A stretch of 64,000 nucleotides of DNA from Zonotrichia leucophrys gambelii (lineage: Eukaryota > Chordata > Aves > Passeriformes > Passerellidae): the NCBI RefSeq assembly GCF_028769735.1, contig NC_088177.1:38092870-38156869 (forward strand), read 5' to 3'. Shown one piece after another: positions 47,650 through 59,437 of the stretch. The notes under the pieces were generated by a model. That model searched no databases. It saw nothing but the letters and a program-made list of their open reading frames with translations, and had not been told where the DNA came from. A program made the position numbers and the translations under genes. How positions within the stretch are numbered: the first letter of the stretch is position 1; each line of letters opens with the position of its first letter.

Positions 47650-50156
47650 GCAAGAGGATGCCTGAACAATCTGACAAAATGGGAGGGAAGAAAGGGAATG
47701 CCAAGCAAAGGTTAGTTTGAGATTAGTAGGCAATTCACCCACATTTTAGTGTAGGGTTTTGGTTTTTTTTTTTGTCCTGGAGAAAACTTCATAGTGGAAA
47801 GAGAAGTAGATATTTTCTTAAGTTGTTTTGGACTCCCCTTTTCTTTGCTAGGTTGTCTGGTTTTGAAATTATACAGAAAGTGGTTAGCAAACTCTTAATA
47901 CTGAGGAAGAGACTGTGTTTCAATAGAAGCAGATGAATTTTAGCATCTTTGTATTTTTTCCCAGTCCTTCCTAGAACTCTTATTGTGCCCGTGATGATTC
48001 TTCACCAGTAACATTTTCTTCAGTGGCTGAAAAGACATTTTCCTTTAAAACTGATGCTCCATGAAAGTTGAATTGACTTTTGTATTCCTACATCAGTTTC
48101 TAAAGTCTTGCAGTGCAAATCTCCTTTTTTTTGGAGGCAGGGGAGGAACTGGGCACTAAACCAGAGTGTAGCCTGTGAATGAAAATGTCTAATGCTGGTT
48201 TATATGAGCCAAGAATAAGAAAACTTCCAGCTGCCAGCAGGACTCACTTGTTCTGCTGTCCTCAGACTCAGGAAGTTTTGGTGTTGGCTCAGGTAAAAGT
48301 TCTTCTTCAGGAATAAAACCTTCCCTTATTCCTTGAAAGAAAACCTTACTTGAACTTCTTGCCTTTCAGAGCTGTGGGCACCAAAGAAAAGCAGGGCTGG
48401 AGTGAGTTTGGGAATGCTGGATCTCCAGCTGTGCAGGTGAGAGCAGCCTCAGAGCCTGGCTCCAACACTGCACAGGGACACAGCCCAGTGTTCCTGGAGG
48501 GAAAATTCCTCTCTTGGAATATTAACTCTACAGAAAGAAGTTTTGCTGGAATCCAGGAAATGTTTCTTCTTTATGGAAGATTTTTGGTGGGGTTTTTTTG
48601 GGGTAGGTAGATTGCTGTCTGTAGGTGAGTGTAATTTAACAGAGGCCAAGGAGAGTTTCCCTCCTGCACAGTTAACTAGAAATATTCAGAATATTTAAAG
48701 GCTTTTAGTCTTTCTCTGACATCTTTCTTTTTGTTTTTTAATGTCATTTAATATTGGAAATGAGGAGCTGGGAGAGGGGGAAGTGCCTGTGAAATGGCAA
48801 CTCTCTTGGCTTATTTTCATGGTGATGAGACTTAATGAGCTGCAGGGAAAGATCCTAATTTTGTTGGCGGCAGGATAAGGGCAAAGCTAAAAATTGTCAC
48901 AACTGATGATTATCTGTGGAGCAAGACATAAAAAACCATTAGGGATAGAAATCTGGAACAGATGCAGGGAGATTACACCAATGTCCTGGAATGTTAAATT
49001 TCTCTTGAAGAGCAAGTAAAGAGAAAAAAGAGAAAAATCTTCTTTTTGAGGGACAGCACTTCTTTTTCTGACTGAAGCACCAAGTGCTGTGTGTTGGGAT
49101 GTCTTTGGGAAGGTATTTGTAAAATGTCATGGAAGCAGTTTGTGCAGAAGGCCAGCTACATCACAAAGTCAAGTAAGGTCAGGGTTGTCAAAGGATCGAG
49201 AAATATAGAATGTATAATAATGCAGCAATGGTTCGTGAAGTGATTAATTTGTATTTTATTTTCCCCAAAGTGTCTTTACTGAAGCCTTATAAAATGCTCC
49301 CTTTTTAAATACAGCTTAGTCTTGATTTTTCATGGAGTTTGACTTGGGAGTAACCAAGCCCTGCTCATACAGGAGCTCAGACAGACACGAGGTGAACTCC
49401 TGTCCCCCCTGGAGTCAAGGACAAAACTCCCATCAGCTTGCATGGGGTTCCAGGATTTCTTTCTCTATGTTGCCCAGCAGACCAGTGAGTGGAACAAACC
49501 CAGTGGCCTCAGGGATATTTTAAATATGCAGCTGACTCAGTGGAAGAAAAAATGTTTTAATTGTCTGGCATTCAGGTAAAATCATGATTGCACTGAACTT
49601 TCCCTGGCCAGCTGCACTGGGGAGATCTCTTGAGGCTGTGACACACATTCTGCTGGCTAAAAAGGGAGAAAAAAACAGGCCCCAAAATTGGTGAAAATCA
49701 GATAATTGCTAGTGAAAATTTGTTAGGAAAATAGAGGAAGGTTTTTTTTTTTTTTCCAGAGTGCAGGGAAAATGAGGAGTAAAACAACCTCTCCAGACTT
49801 TTGGCTTCCATTTTTCCATGCAAAGAAAAAGCAGATGCTCAGCAAAGGCAACAAAACAGCTGAAGGTGGGAATCGAAAGCAGGGAGCATGACAGGGAGGT
49901 TAAACCCATTTCTCCAGAATCTACCTCCATATCCAGTGTTGCTCAGAAGAATTCCTTGCTGTGTTTTCCTCCCCAGCTGTGTTAATCCTTGATGCTGGCA
50001 GCTGTTTGGCACCACCTCCCCCAAACCCATCCCTAGCACTCGGCCCCACTTGCTGGGTGGCTCCCAACAAAACCTTCTGGACTCTGGCAGGAGTTTCTGC
50101 TTTGGAGGCTGAAAACTTCACTGAGGGTCTCCTTCCCCTGCCTGCATGAACAGAAG

Positions 50157-50599
50157 TGCCACTGTCACATTTTCTGAAAAATCCCTTCGCCAGGATTTCC
50201 TCTCCTGGGAAGCTGAGAAGCCTCAGAGAGGAATGAAAACAACAATTATCTGATTGCTGCTGCTGTGTTTGCTTCTTTGGAATGTGCCCTGGACATTGTT
50301 TACCAACAGGTGAATGCTTGATTGGGTCCATGTGAATTGTTATTAATTAATGACCAATCACAGCCAGCTGTGTCAGACTGAGGGGTCAGTCAGAAGTTTT
50401 ATCATTCATTCTTGTTAAGCCTTCTGTCTGTGTCCTTTCTCTTTCTTTAGTACAGTTTTAGTATAGCATATAATATAATATAATATAATATAATATAATA
50501 TAATATAATATAATATAATATAATATATCTCTGCCTTCTGAGGATGTGGAGTCAGATTCTCATCTCTCACCTCCTCCTGGGGACCTCACAAACTCCGCA
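50157..50599 (+). mobile_element. Solo-LTR-like element (family 1) with expanded AATAT tract
   Basis: About 443 bp, starting TGCCACTGTCACATTTTCTG and ending near AAACTCCGCA. It is longer than its relatives because of a pure AATAT pentanucleotide run at about 50466-50526. Flanks CAGAAG and GAGCAG do not make a clean duplication, so the exact ends are uncertain. Confidence 0.7.
50463..50527. repeat. AATAT microsatellite inside an LTR
   Basis: About twelve perfect AATAT units placed exactly where sister LTRs have a short ATAATATAATA stretch after TTTAGTATAGCAT. Confidence 0.9.
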
Positions 50600-50799
50600 G
50601 AGCAGAGCCCAGCAGGGTTTATCCCCTGGACTTGGTTAAAGCAGGAGTATGCCCCAGACTCAGCTTTAGTGGGGCACAGGGAGCTGTTTGCAGCAGTTTT
50701 CCTGTGTTTTTAGCAAAGCTGGCTGATGGTTAGTGCTGTGCTCTGTGCTGTCCTTCCATCCCCCCAAACCACACAGAGACTGCTGTGTATTCCAGGGAT

Positions 50800-50958
50800 C
50801 CCAGGGAGGACTGGATCCAAAATTCTCCATCCTGGAAGCATTCAAGGCCAGCCTGGATGGGGCTCTGAGCAACCTGGGCTAATGGGAGGCATCAGGGTGG
50901 CTGCAATGAGAGGATTTTTACATCCCCTCTAACCCAAACCATTCTGTGATTCTACAAA
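50800..50958 (+). mobile_element. CR1 LINE 3' fragment
   Basis: Sense: TCCTGGAAGCATTCAAGGCC, TGGATGGGGCTCTGAGCAAC, CCCTCTAACCCAAACCATTC, ending TGTGATTCTAC. Confidence 0.85.
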
Positions 50959-51679
50959 AATCCTCTTTTACCATGCACCAGCTGCAGAAAAATCATGTAA
51001 CAATCTCAGGGGTGGGGTTTTCAGGACCACAGAGCTTGGGTTTTGACCTCTGAAGTTTTGCTAGCCCAGCACAGTGGTTGACTCAGGGGCCAAATCCTGC
51101 GTCCTGTTGCCCCCCACCAGAGCCATGACCCCCTTGGCTGCTCGGGATGGGTGGGAAAGGCTCCAAGTGCTCAGTGCTGCCTTCGGCTGGGCTTAATCAC
51201 TTTCCCTGTGTGACACCCAGTGATCAGAGGAAGAGATTATCAGCCACTTCCATTAGCCAGAGAAATCAGGAGAGGGATTTATCAGGAAAAACAACCTACA
51301 ACACACAAGATAAACTGAGATACTTCCTTTGCTGGGATGTTCAATTTGCTTAATGAGGCTTGGCAGTAAATCAAGGCTTAGCCCTGCCTGCACTGGAACC
51401 TCTCCTCTGCTGTTCTCTACTTCTTTCCCATCACCTGAGCACCTTCAGTGGTGATTAAGTGGTTGCAGAGCCCAAAATGGAACAGATTTTAGCACCTGAT
51501 GAAAACACCCTGGGAAAAAACTTCATTCTTTCATTTGCAACAAAAAGCTTTTAACCATAAGGGTCTTGGAGAACTGGAGCCACTGTTAGGGAAAATTGCT
51601 ACTTAAATAAACTGACATGTTTTGTAGCAAATCCTTCTGCAACACCATGAGGTTTTTTTCATTAAAAGAGGGACAGTAC

Positions 51680-51764
51680 CTCCTCTGGATGTTTTTCAAC
51701 AATAATCGCCTTGGAACCACCTGCCTTCTCAAGGGGGTAGTCAGGAAACCTGCCTGTGACATGC
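51680..51764 (-). CDS. IQCA1: IQCA1 exon (first of 12 seen): FPDYP segment
   Basis: 85 bp. Minus-strand acceptor is tttctcccacag, followed by one base G that completes a split codon (probably AGG), then 28 codons reading HVTGRFPDYPLEKAGGSKAI and ending HPEE at the donor GAG|GTACTG. Relatives have a TG-x-FPDYP motif directly upstream of the charged spacer, which identifies the exon. The end is phase 0 and fits the next exon, which starts IVEEL. A second in-exon AG ten bases after the acceptor would shift the frame, so the first AG was chosen. The preceding exon, expected to encode a conserved QWF-type motif, was not found. Confidence 0.85.
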
Positions 51765-51997
51765 CTGTGGGAGAAACAAAAGTGGAAGAGGAATTAGAGT
51801 TCATCATTTTTCACCTGGTTGATGAAGATGTTAGATAGCAGGGAAGCTTCTCATGGCAGTGGTTTCTGTCCCATAAGTTCATTAAGACCAATCCATGTCT
51901 TCTATCCCATGGCCCAACAAAAACTGCAAATTCTCAGGGAAATTCCTAAAACTGCAGATTCCTGCCTAGCTGAGAGATGGAGATGAAAGTGTTTGTA

Positions 51998-52132
51998 CCT
52001 GGCAGTGCCCAAGGCCAGGTTGGACAGGGCTGGGAGCACCCTGGGACAGTGGAAGGTGTCCCTGCCCATGGCAGGGTGGGAATGGGATGAGCTTTAAGGT
52101 CTCATCGAACCCAAATCATTCTGGGAATGGTT
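51998..52132 (+). mobile_element. CR1 LINE 3' fragment
   Basis: Sense: TGCCCAAGGCCAGGTTGGAC, AGGTGTCCCTGCCCATGGCA, GAGCTTTAAGGTCTCATCGA, ACCCAAATCATTCTGGG. Confidence 0.8.
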
Positions 52133-53341
52133 GTTATGTTATTTTACACTATTTAATGTTCATAGCCCAACTCTCTGCTTTCAACATCCATTTTGGCTTT
52201 TTTTTTTTTTAAGAGTTATTTTGCTTAAATCAGGATTTAATCTCTAAATGTCAGGACTGCCACTCCTAAATTTCCAGTGGACTTGGTGGTGATGGAAGCT
52301 GGGAAGGGGCAGTTGTGACTGTGGGAAGGTTTCATGGGTAACACAGGGAGCTTCCAGACCTTTCAGAAAGGGATTAAAAGATACAGAAAATAACTTCAGC
52401 CCCAAGGCCATTTATACTGACAAAACCCTTTAACTTCTTTCCCTTTTGTTGCTTGGTGGAATATATTTGTAAGATTTTCTGTTTGTTTGGTAATACCAGG
52501 AAGATTTTTCTGTTCCAAAGAAAATTCTGACAGTGCAGAAAAACCCTTGTGATACTTTCAAACAGCATGGTTATATTTCCTCTAAATGAAATTAAATTTC
52601 CCTGGAGAAAAAAAGAGCTCAGAAAGGTCAACACTATTCCTAAAAATGTTTTCTTTTTTTTTTTTTAAACAACTGGTACCTTAAGGGACTTTGCTAGGCT
52701 GGTGTTAAGCTGCAGGCTCAGTTTTAAGCTGAGATCATTGGAACAGAGCATCTGTTCTGTTTCTGTAGCACCACGTGTAGGGCTGGGATCTCTTGCTGCT
52801 ATTAATGCAACACCAATTAGGGCAGAATCAACAAACATTCATCTGTGCTTGGGAGCCCTGGCTTGTTCCACAGTTACAAGTTCTACATGCAAACAGATGC
52901 AAATCCTTGGTCACTGCATTCCCAGAAACCAGCCTGCATCAACAGAGGGCTGTGCTTGTCAGTGTGTTTTTTAAAAATCCATTAAGAATGGGATTTTGGC
53001 CTCAAAACCCTGCCTGATCTATTATTTAATGTTAGCTCGTGTTCCATTTTTTGCAGACAGCCAGAAAATAGCTCAGTTTTATGTTAAGTGAAGCCTTAAA
53101 CTCTGTTACAAGTCTGGTAACAGTAAAAAACTTCCCAAAATTTGTAATTGAGGTTGTTGCTACCTCAGTGCCAGCTGGGAGGAAGGAACGGCAAATGCAC
53201 TGTGGGTGAAGAATCAGCTGGGAGCCCACTGAACATGATACCAGGGCCAGCTGCCAATATTGATTCATGTTACATTTGGTATTTGCACTCCCTTTTTCAC
53301 TTTTAAATCATTTACAGCTCTTAGAGATGGAGGGGGGTTGG

Positions 53342-53668
53342 GATTAAATTCTTTTTTAGGTTCCCTCCAACACAAACCATTCTGTGATATTTACCTTTGG
53401 GGATGTATGCTGAGTACATCTGAGTGCTGTAGAAATTCTACCATATTCTGAAATTGGGAAGGGTTTTCTGGTTTATAATCTCTATTTTCTGTGTGATTCT
53501 CCTCCTCTGAGAGGGTGCAGTTGTTTGGGGTGATGTGGCTCCTCTCACCTTTTTTTGGTAGCAACTTCAGCTTATGTCAAAAAACGAGGGGAGGAGAAGA
53601 CAATGCCCATCTTTCCATGGAAAGAGGGTCAGGCATTTACTGAGCAGTCAGGGATAGCTGGGATTTTC
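53342..53668. repeat. Near-identical duplication, copy 2
   Basis: Second copy of 44943-45269, same orientation, 8399 bp away. Left-flanking GAGGGGGGTTGGGATTAAAT resembles the CR1 3' end, so this copy may be the one joined to a CR1 tail. Confidence 0.9.
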
Positions 53669-54214
53669 TGGCTGAGGGCACTGCAGGATGTGATTTTCCA
53701 TGGTCATCAGTGACCTCAGAGCAGACAGTACCAAACAGTTTGATGTTCTAATTCTTCCAGGGCATCTGCTTTTTTCTTGAGTGTATCCACTGCTGTCTGA
53801 TGGTCTGGAAGCAGCACTCTTAAATCTTATTTCCCTGCCCACCCTCTTGTGGGTTTTCCTCTTTCTCTTCTAGGTTGAAATGACCACAACTTCAATCTTG
53901 TAATGCCTGGGAATTCACATGCATGACCCCCAATTGGCAAATTCCTCCCTTCATGAAACCCTCTGAGTTCAGAGGTTAAACCAGGGATTCATTTGGCCTG
54001 TAAATCTGCCCAGAAAAATGCAGCCATTCATCTTCCTGGTCAAAAGTCCACTTTAAACATAATGAATCTCAATTTTCATTCCCCCTTCACTTTCTGGCAG
54101 CGTTCAACTCAGAGCCATCGCAATGGGTTGCCTCATGCATTTATCTTAGGATGTTCATTTGGATTCAACTGCACCTAAATTCCTTGGTTTGCAGTTGGAA
54201 ACACCAGGATAAAA

Positions 54215-54365
54215 TGAGCAGCCAGAGCAGCTGTGGCTGCCCCCCATCCCTGGAACTGTCCCAGGCCAGGTTGGATGGGGCTTGGAGCAATCTGGGACAG
54301 TGGAAGGTGTGGGGTGGTACTAAATGGTGTTCAAAGTCTCTTCTTACCCAAATCACTCTATAATT
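54215..54365 (+). mobile_element. CR1 LINE 3' fragment
   Basis: Sense: AGCAGCTGTGGCTGCCCCCC, CAGGCCAGGTTGGATGGGGC, CAGTGGAAGGTGTGGGGTGG, ending ACCCAAATCACTCTATAATT. Confidence 0.8.
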
Positions 54366-57300
54366 TTAAATTCTTATATCTTTGTGCCATCAGATAAGCT
54401 GCACTTCTTCTAGGGCTGAAGAGGGTCCTACCAGGTGTGTCCCATGAACAGCTCTTGAATTAGGAGGAGCTCCCAAACACTGTGGAGGGATTCTGAGCTT
54501 GCTTCACAATATTATTTGTTCAAATAATTTTTAACTGCCTTCCCCTTTTGAAACTTCCTAGAAACACTGAAGTATTGGTGATTAGAGGTAATAACACGGT
54601 AAGAAAATGATCCCAGATGATGCAAGAAGTTGCTCCCAACTGGAGCCCCAGCAGGCTGCTTTGTTTTGTGGGAAGTGTGCAGGGGAGCTTTGTGATGAGA
54701 ATCCTCCCTGGTTCCACTGCTGATGGGGAGAGGAGGATGTAAAAAGCTTAAGCTCTTGATAACAGGAGCATTAGAGCGTGTAATATATTTGAAAGCCATG
54801 GTACATGTCAGAGACACCTAGATCCGAGTCAGAACTCTGTGAATCTGTTACTTATTACTGTCTCAGCATTTGCAAGGGGGAAAAATATCCAACTGTACTT
54901 TTCCACCATCTCATAAAAATGTGTAAATGCCAGAACTGGAAGAAGCAACTCTTATTTTCAGTGTGATTGCTTCACTGGGAGTGCTGACAACGTGCTAAGC
55001 ACTGCAAGCAAAAGCAGAAGCAAATTGTCCTGGATTTCTTAGGGAGGATGCAGCTCCGGTAAAAACCAATTGCCTGAAGGAACAAATAAGGTTTACAAAA
55101 GCCCATGGTGGGACTGGGCTCGGTGGCTGAACAGAGTAAAGAAGGGGAGATGGAAGGACAGGGCTAGGAGAAAACCTCCTCCTTGTGAGACAAACCCCAT
55201 CAGCAGCCTGGGGAGGCCCTCAGGAGCCCCAAGCCTGCAGGATGGCTCAGGAGCTGAGAATGGCTCCTGGGGGCGACCTGCTCCTCATTTTCTGCTCCCA
55301 GGCACCGAGCAGCAGCCTCTACTTGCACTGCTGCAAATAAAAATGAGGAGTGTTGGAGCTCTCAGCAGGCAAGAAGATCCTTCTTTGGGTCAGAGCCACT
55401 GCTTTAACACAACTGCTCAAGGTTTCTGTGCTGAGGAGGATGCTGTTGAAGAAGGGACCTTTAGAAATTGTGCTATGTGAGAAATCCATCACTTTTCTGG
55501 AAAGCAGTGAAATCATGTCAACGGAAGCAGAGCAGGGGTTGGAAAGCAGCTTTACAGAAAAGCCATCTAATTGGGATGAATGAGGGCCCTAAATCTGAAT
55601 CAAAGCAGCTCAAGTGGAAGAGTAAAGGGATGAACAAGGATGGAGGGGTGAAAAGATACGATCTTGCACTCCCAGCTGAAAAGGAAAAGGATGTGATGAG
55701 GTTTTTGTGCTGTTTCTCAAATTACATTATGTTCTCTGGTTCACTGTTACTGCTCCAAACCTATTCCTCTTACAATAACTCAGACCTGTCAAGTGTAATT
55801 GAAAAAGAATGATCTTTTATGGTCTGCAGTACAAATCCCTTTGTCTGTGATCTGTAGCAAAGAGTTCTGGCTCTTCTGGGCTCAATATTTGTACAGCACA
55901 AACCCCACATAAATGTCCAAGTTTTAACTAGGTTCAAATGGTTCTGTAATGTCCCCAAATCACCACCAGGCCGGGACAAGTCGGGGTGACTGGCAGGCTC
56001 TGCTCAGCCCTCAGTGCTGTGGCACCTCCATCCTCACCTGCACAATAAATTCTTTGTCTGGGAGATGACCCTGCACTGTGCTTCTCTCATCTGCTGCTTC
56101 CTCCCTTCCTCATTTAGGAGCTTCAAATTTTTCTAAAGTGTTTTCTCTCTATTCCACATTGCTCAGGGATGGTTGTAGTTCGGACTAAATATGGCTTTTG
56201 ATTTATGAGAGCACACCATTGATTTAAACATTTTGTCTGGTAATAGACTCAACAAGTTCCTACCGACTCTGTTCTCTGGCGTGGTTTTACATGTGTTATT
56301 CTTTCTTTTTGGCTATGGCTTCTCCAGCTAATTGCATAAAAGGCCTTGTCAGGAAAAATAAATTGTTCTTTGGAGGAACAAGAGCGTTTAACTCTTCTCA
56401 GGGGAAGAAAAGATGTGGGCTGTGTGCAGAAGAGGAGGCATGAATGATGGTGAAGGCTCTGAGTGGAGGGACACAGGGGTGTTCTGTGCAGAAAAGGACA
56501 CAAACTAAGAGGGAGGAGCTCTTTAAAAAAATAAAACCCTCATCAGTTGTGTAGTTCTTGCCTGTTTCTGTAATCCCACCTGATATGGATTCTCTCAGAC
56601 TGCTTAAATAGCAGCGCTGGTTTATTTTAGGTGTCTTTGCTGTGGTGCTTTTTCCCCCTTTTGTATTTGTGCTGTCTTTAGCTCTTTGAAAATCACTTCC
56701 AGAAAAAATAGCCTGGGCAAATACAGAATTACTTCTAAAGTGAGATTGATTTCCACGGGCTTCTTATCATCTTTAATGAGTTTGGACACAGACAACGTTA
56801 CAAGTGATGTTTTATCTCAGGTCCTGATCCTCCCAGTGTTTGCTTGTACGTGTGCTTGTTATGCATGGAAGCATTTCAGTGCAGGGTAATTGGAGGATCA
56901 GAAACTTTATTGTTCTGCATAAATATTCAGCTTTGAAAATTGAAGATCAAGTGTAGTGAGGCCAACAATGTGCAAGGGAAAGCATTCCCATGGAGGAATG
57001 AGGAGGCAAGGTTTGTGGGGAAAGGTGATATCCTTTATTATAGTAACTATCATAATTAGAATGGTCTTTTGGGTCCCCAGTGCCTGCCTTAGATCTGAAA
57101 TGGGAGAAGGGAACTTCAAAGCCAAGTAATAGTTGGGAACAGTTGTTGGAGGGGACAGAGCTAAATGAGGAATGTGGTAATTCTCCCTGATAGTTTTATT
57201 ACATGTGGTGTTACTGGCCAGGAAAGGTAGACCTTTGGCTGACCCAGTGCAGTTGTTCATAAGCTGCTTGAGTTCTTACAGCAAAAGAGTCTGTTCTGCT

Positions 57301-57877
57301 TTGTCATGAAGTTATTACCTTTCCAAGGATCCTTCTGGTCTTTTTGGGATAGCAATAAGTAATTAATGTAATGGAAAAATGGGAATCTCTGTTCCCCTTC
57401 AGGTGGGCTGGGGCATTTCTCTGCCAGGACTCCTGGTTATCCTGATTCCTGCTGTAAAACCCCAAGGGAAAAGGATTTAAAAATTTTTTTTCTCTTCAAA
57501 ATTCTGACAAATCATTGCTGGTTTAAAATGGGATTAGGTTTTTCTCCTTGAGATAATTGGAGACATGGATGATAGCACTGCAAATGGCTTCTAGGTTTTT
57601 GAATGGGAATAAAAGGCAGCTTGGGCATGAATAATGCCAAGGAAAACCAAAGCCACTTATTCTTCCAATAGTAGCTTAAGTTAAAAGAAAACCTGCTACA
57701 ATCAGAAGAAAAACTGTGTAATATTGACACTGATGGAACGTTCTGGTGCTCTGATTTTGCATGATCCTCCACACACTCAAAAATTGTTGCCCAAAGCTTT
57801 CTCAGAGCTCTCATTTGAATGAACTGAGGACTGGGAGAAATCACACCCTGGCTGATAGAACTGAACTGCTTGGAAAG

Positions 57878-57954
57878 AGCTGATACCATCCAAGGTATCA
57901 GCTAGGTTCATTGAGTGTTTTCTAGGTTCAGACTAACCTAGAAAACACTCAATG
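57878..57954. repeat. Two adjacent perfect hairpins
   Basis: Hairpin 1 (57878-57903): AGCTGATACC, loop ATCCAA, GGTATCAGCT. Hairpin 2 (57909-57954): stem CATTGAGTGTTTTCTAGGTT, loop CAGACT, perfect complement AACCTAGAAAACACTCAATG. Confidence 0.95.
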
Positions 57955-58374
57955 TACCCACCAAGCATGGAAATGGAAAGATTAAAGGGGCGGGAAAGCA
58001 GATACCTGGAAGGTTATTTAGGGTTTTTGGCTTGACTCCTGCAGTGCAGAACAGCTTTGGGCAGAGCTGCAAGGTGTGGAATAACACTGAAAGCATCTCC
58101 TGATGGATCTGAGGACACCTGCATGTCCCACGTCTGCCCCTGGAGGGAAAACTGACATCCAGCACTACCCCATGCTTGGTTTCCTAGCTCTGAAGTTCCT
58201 CGAGTTTGTTTCCTTTGGAGAAGGAAACTCTTTTGGAGTTGTTGATCATCCTGTGTTTACCAGGGTGCATTCCTCCAAGGATGAAGGGCTGCTCCCCCTC
58301 TTTCCCAGGCTGGCTGTCCCCAGGCTCCTTTCCAAGGTCAGCTTCCTGGTGGCTGTCTCCAGCCTTTGGGGGAG

Positions 58375-59437
58375 AGCAGGGTGAGCAGCCCTTGCTGAGC
58401 AAGAGCAGGGTGAGCAATCCTTGCTCAGCAGGAGAACAGGGTGAGCAGGAGAACAGGGTGGGCAATCCTTGCTGAGCAGGAAAGTAGGGTGAGCAGGAGA
58501 ACAGGGTGGGCAATCCTTGCTGAGCAGGAAAGTAGGGTGAGCAGCTCTTGCTGAGCAGGAGAACAGGGTGAGCAGTCCTGGCTGAGCAGGGTCAGCAGTC
58601 CCTGCTGAACAGGAGAGCAGCCCTTGCTGAGCAGGGTGAGCAGCCCTGGCTGAGCAGGAGAGCAGGGTCAGCAGTCCCTGCTGAACAGGAGAGCAGCCCT
58701 TGCTGAGCAGGAGAATGGAGTGACCAGCCCTTGGTGAACAGGAGAGCAGAGTGAGCAGCCGTGGCTGAGCAGGGTGAGCAGCCCTGGCTGAGCAGGAGAG
58801 CAGGGTCAGCAGTCCCTGCTGAACAGGAGAACAGCCCTTGCTGAGCAGGATGAGCAGCCCTTGCTGAGCAGGGTCAGCAGCCCTGGCTGAGCAGGATGAG
58901 CAGCCCTTGCTGAGCAGGGTCAGCAGCCCTGGCTGAGCAGGAGAGCAGGGTGAGCAGCCCTTGCTGAGCAGGGTGAGCAGCCCTTGCTGAGCAGGAGAGC
59001 ACGGTCAGCAGTCCCTGCTGAACAGGAGAGCAGCCCTTGCTGAGCAGGAGAATGGAGTGACCAGCCCTTGGTGAACAGGAGAGCAGAGTGAGCAGCCGTG
59101 GCTGAGCAGGGTCAGCAGCCCTGGCTGAGCAGGATGAGCAGCCCTTGCTGAGCAGGAGAGCACGGTCAGCAGTCCCTGCTGAACAGGAGAGCAGCCCTTG
59201 GTGAACAGGAGAACGGAGTGACCAGCCCTTGGTGAACAGGAGAGCAGAGTGAGCAGCCCTGGCTGAGCAGGGTGAGCAGCCCTGGCTGAGCAGGATGAGC
59301 AGCCCTGGCTGAGCAGGGTAAGCAGCCCTGGCTGAGCAGGGTGAGCAGCCCTGGCTGAGCAGGAGAGCAGCCGTGGCTGAGCAGGGTGAGCAGCCCTTGC
59401 TGAGCAGGATGAGTAGTCCTTGCTGAGCAGGAGAGCT
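58375..59437. repeat. GC-rich minisatellite, unit about 22-33 bp, about 1.06 kb
   Basis: Built from GAGCAGCCCTTGCTGAGCAG or GAGCAGCCCTGGCTGAGCAG, with or without a GAGAGCAGGGT spacer and occasional GAACAGGAGA variants. Higher-order blocks of about 100-400 bp recur, for example the GAATGGAGTGACCAGCCC block at about 58712 and 59050. Long minus-strand open frames here are repeat artefacts. Confidence 0.95.

Larger units (their letters stand above)
45718..51679 (-). other. IQCA1 intron of 6.0 kb
   Basis: Contains two solo-LTR-like elements of the same family (47238-47649 and 50157-50599) and a CR1 (50800-50958). I see no exon or other feature in 45.7-47.2 or 47.65-50.15 kb. Confidence 0.6.
2358..51764 (-). 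other. IQCA1: IQCA1 (DRC11) gene, partial: 12 internal exons on the minus strand
   Basis: Span of the twelve coding exons that join in one reading frame. Every junction has compatible phase; eleven introns lie inside the span, ten of them GT-AG and one GC-AG. The joined product is about 479 residues, an internal and C-terminal portion of a family of roughly 800 residues. Known family role: IQCA1/DRC11 belongs to the nexin-dynein regulatory complex, which links outer doublet microtubules of motile cilia and flagella and regulates dynein; its IQ motif is expected to bind calmodulin. The IQ-motif exons and start codon are not seen, and neither is the C-terminal exon that in relatives carries a KTPLGKK-like stretch. 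IQCA1L is the alternative assignment; the [14 protein letters not shown] and QKIIL segments favour IQCA1 as I recall the two proteins. No promoter or CpG island is visible, as expected for an internal piece. Confidence 0.85.

Noticed and set aside
53735..53842. Minus-strand frame containing AVDTLKKKADALEELEHQTV, at first taken as the missing IQCA1 exon
   Set aside because: It is closed by stops on both sides after only 37 codons, has no donor in the required phase before the stop, and resembles the family only loosely.
57720..57850. Minus-strand frame with MRALRKLWATIFECVEDHA
   Set aside because: It briefly suggested a methylmalonyl-CoA-mutase-like or IQCA1 exon, but flanking sequence shows no matching continuation, and no splice phase links it to the gene.
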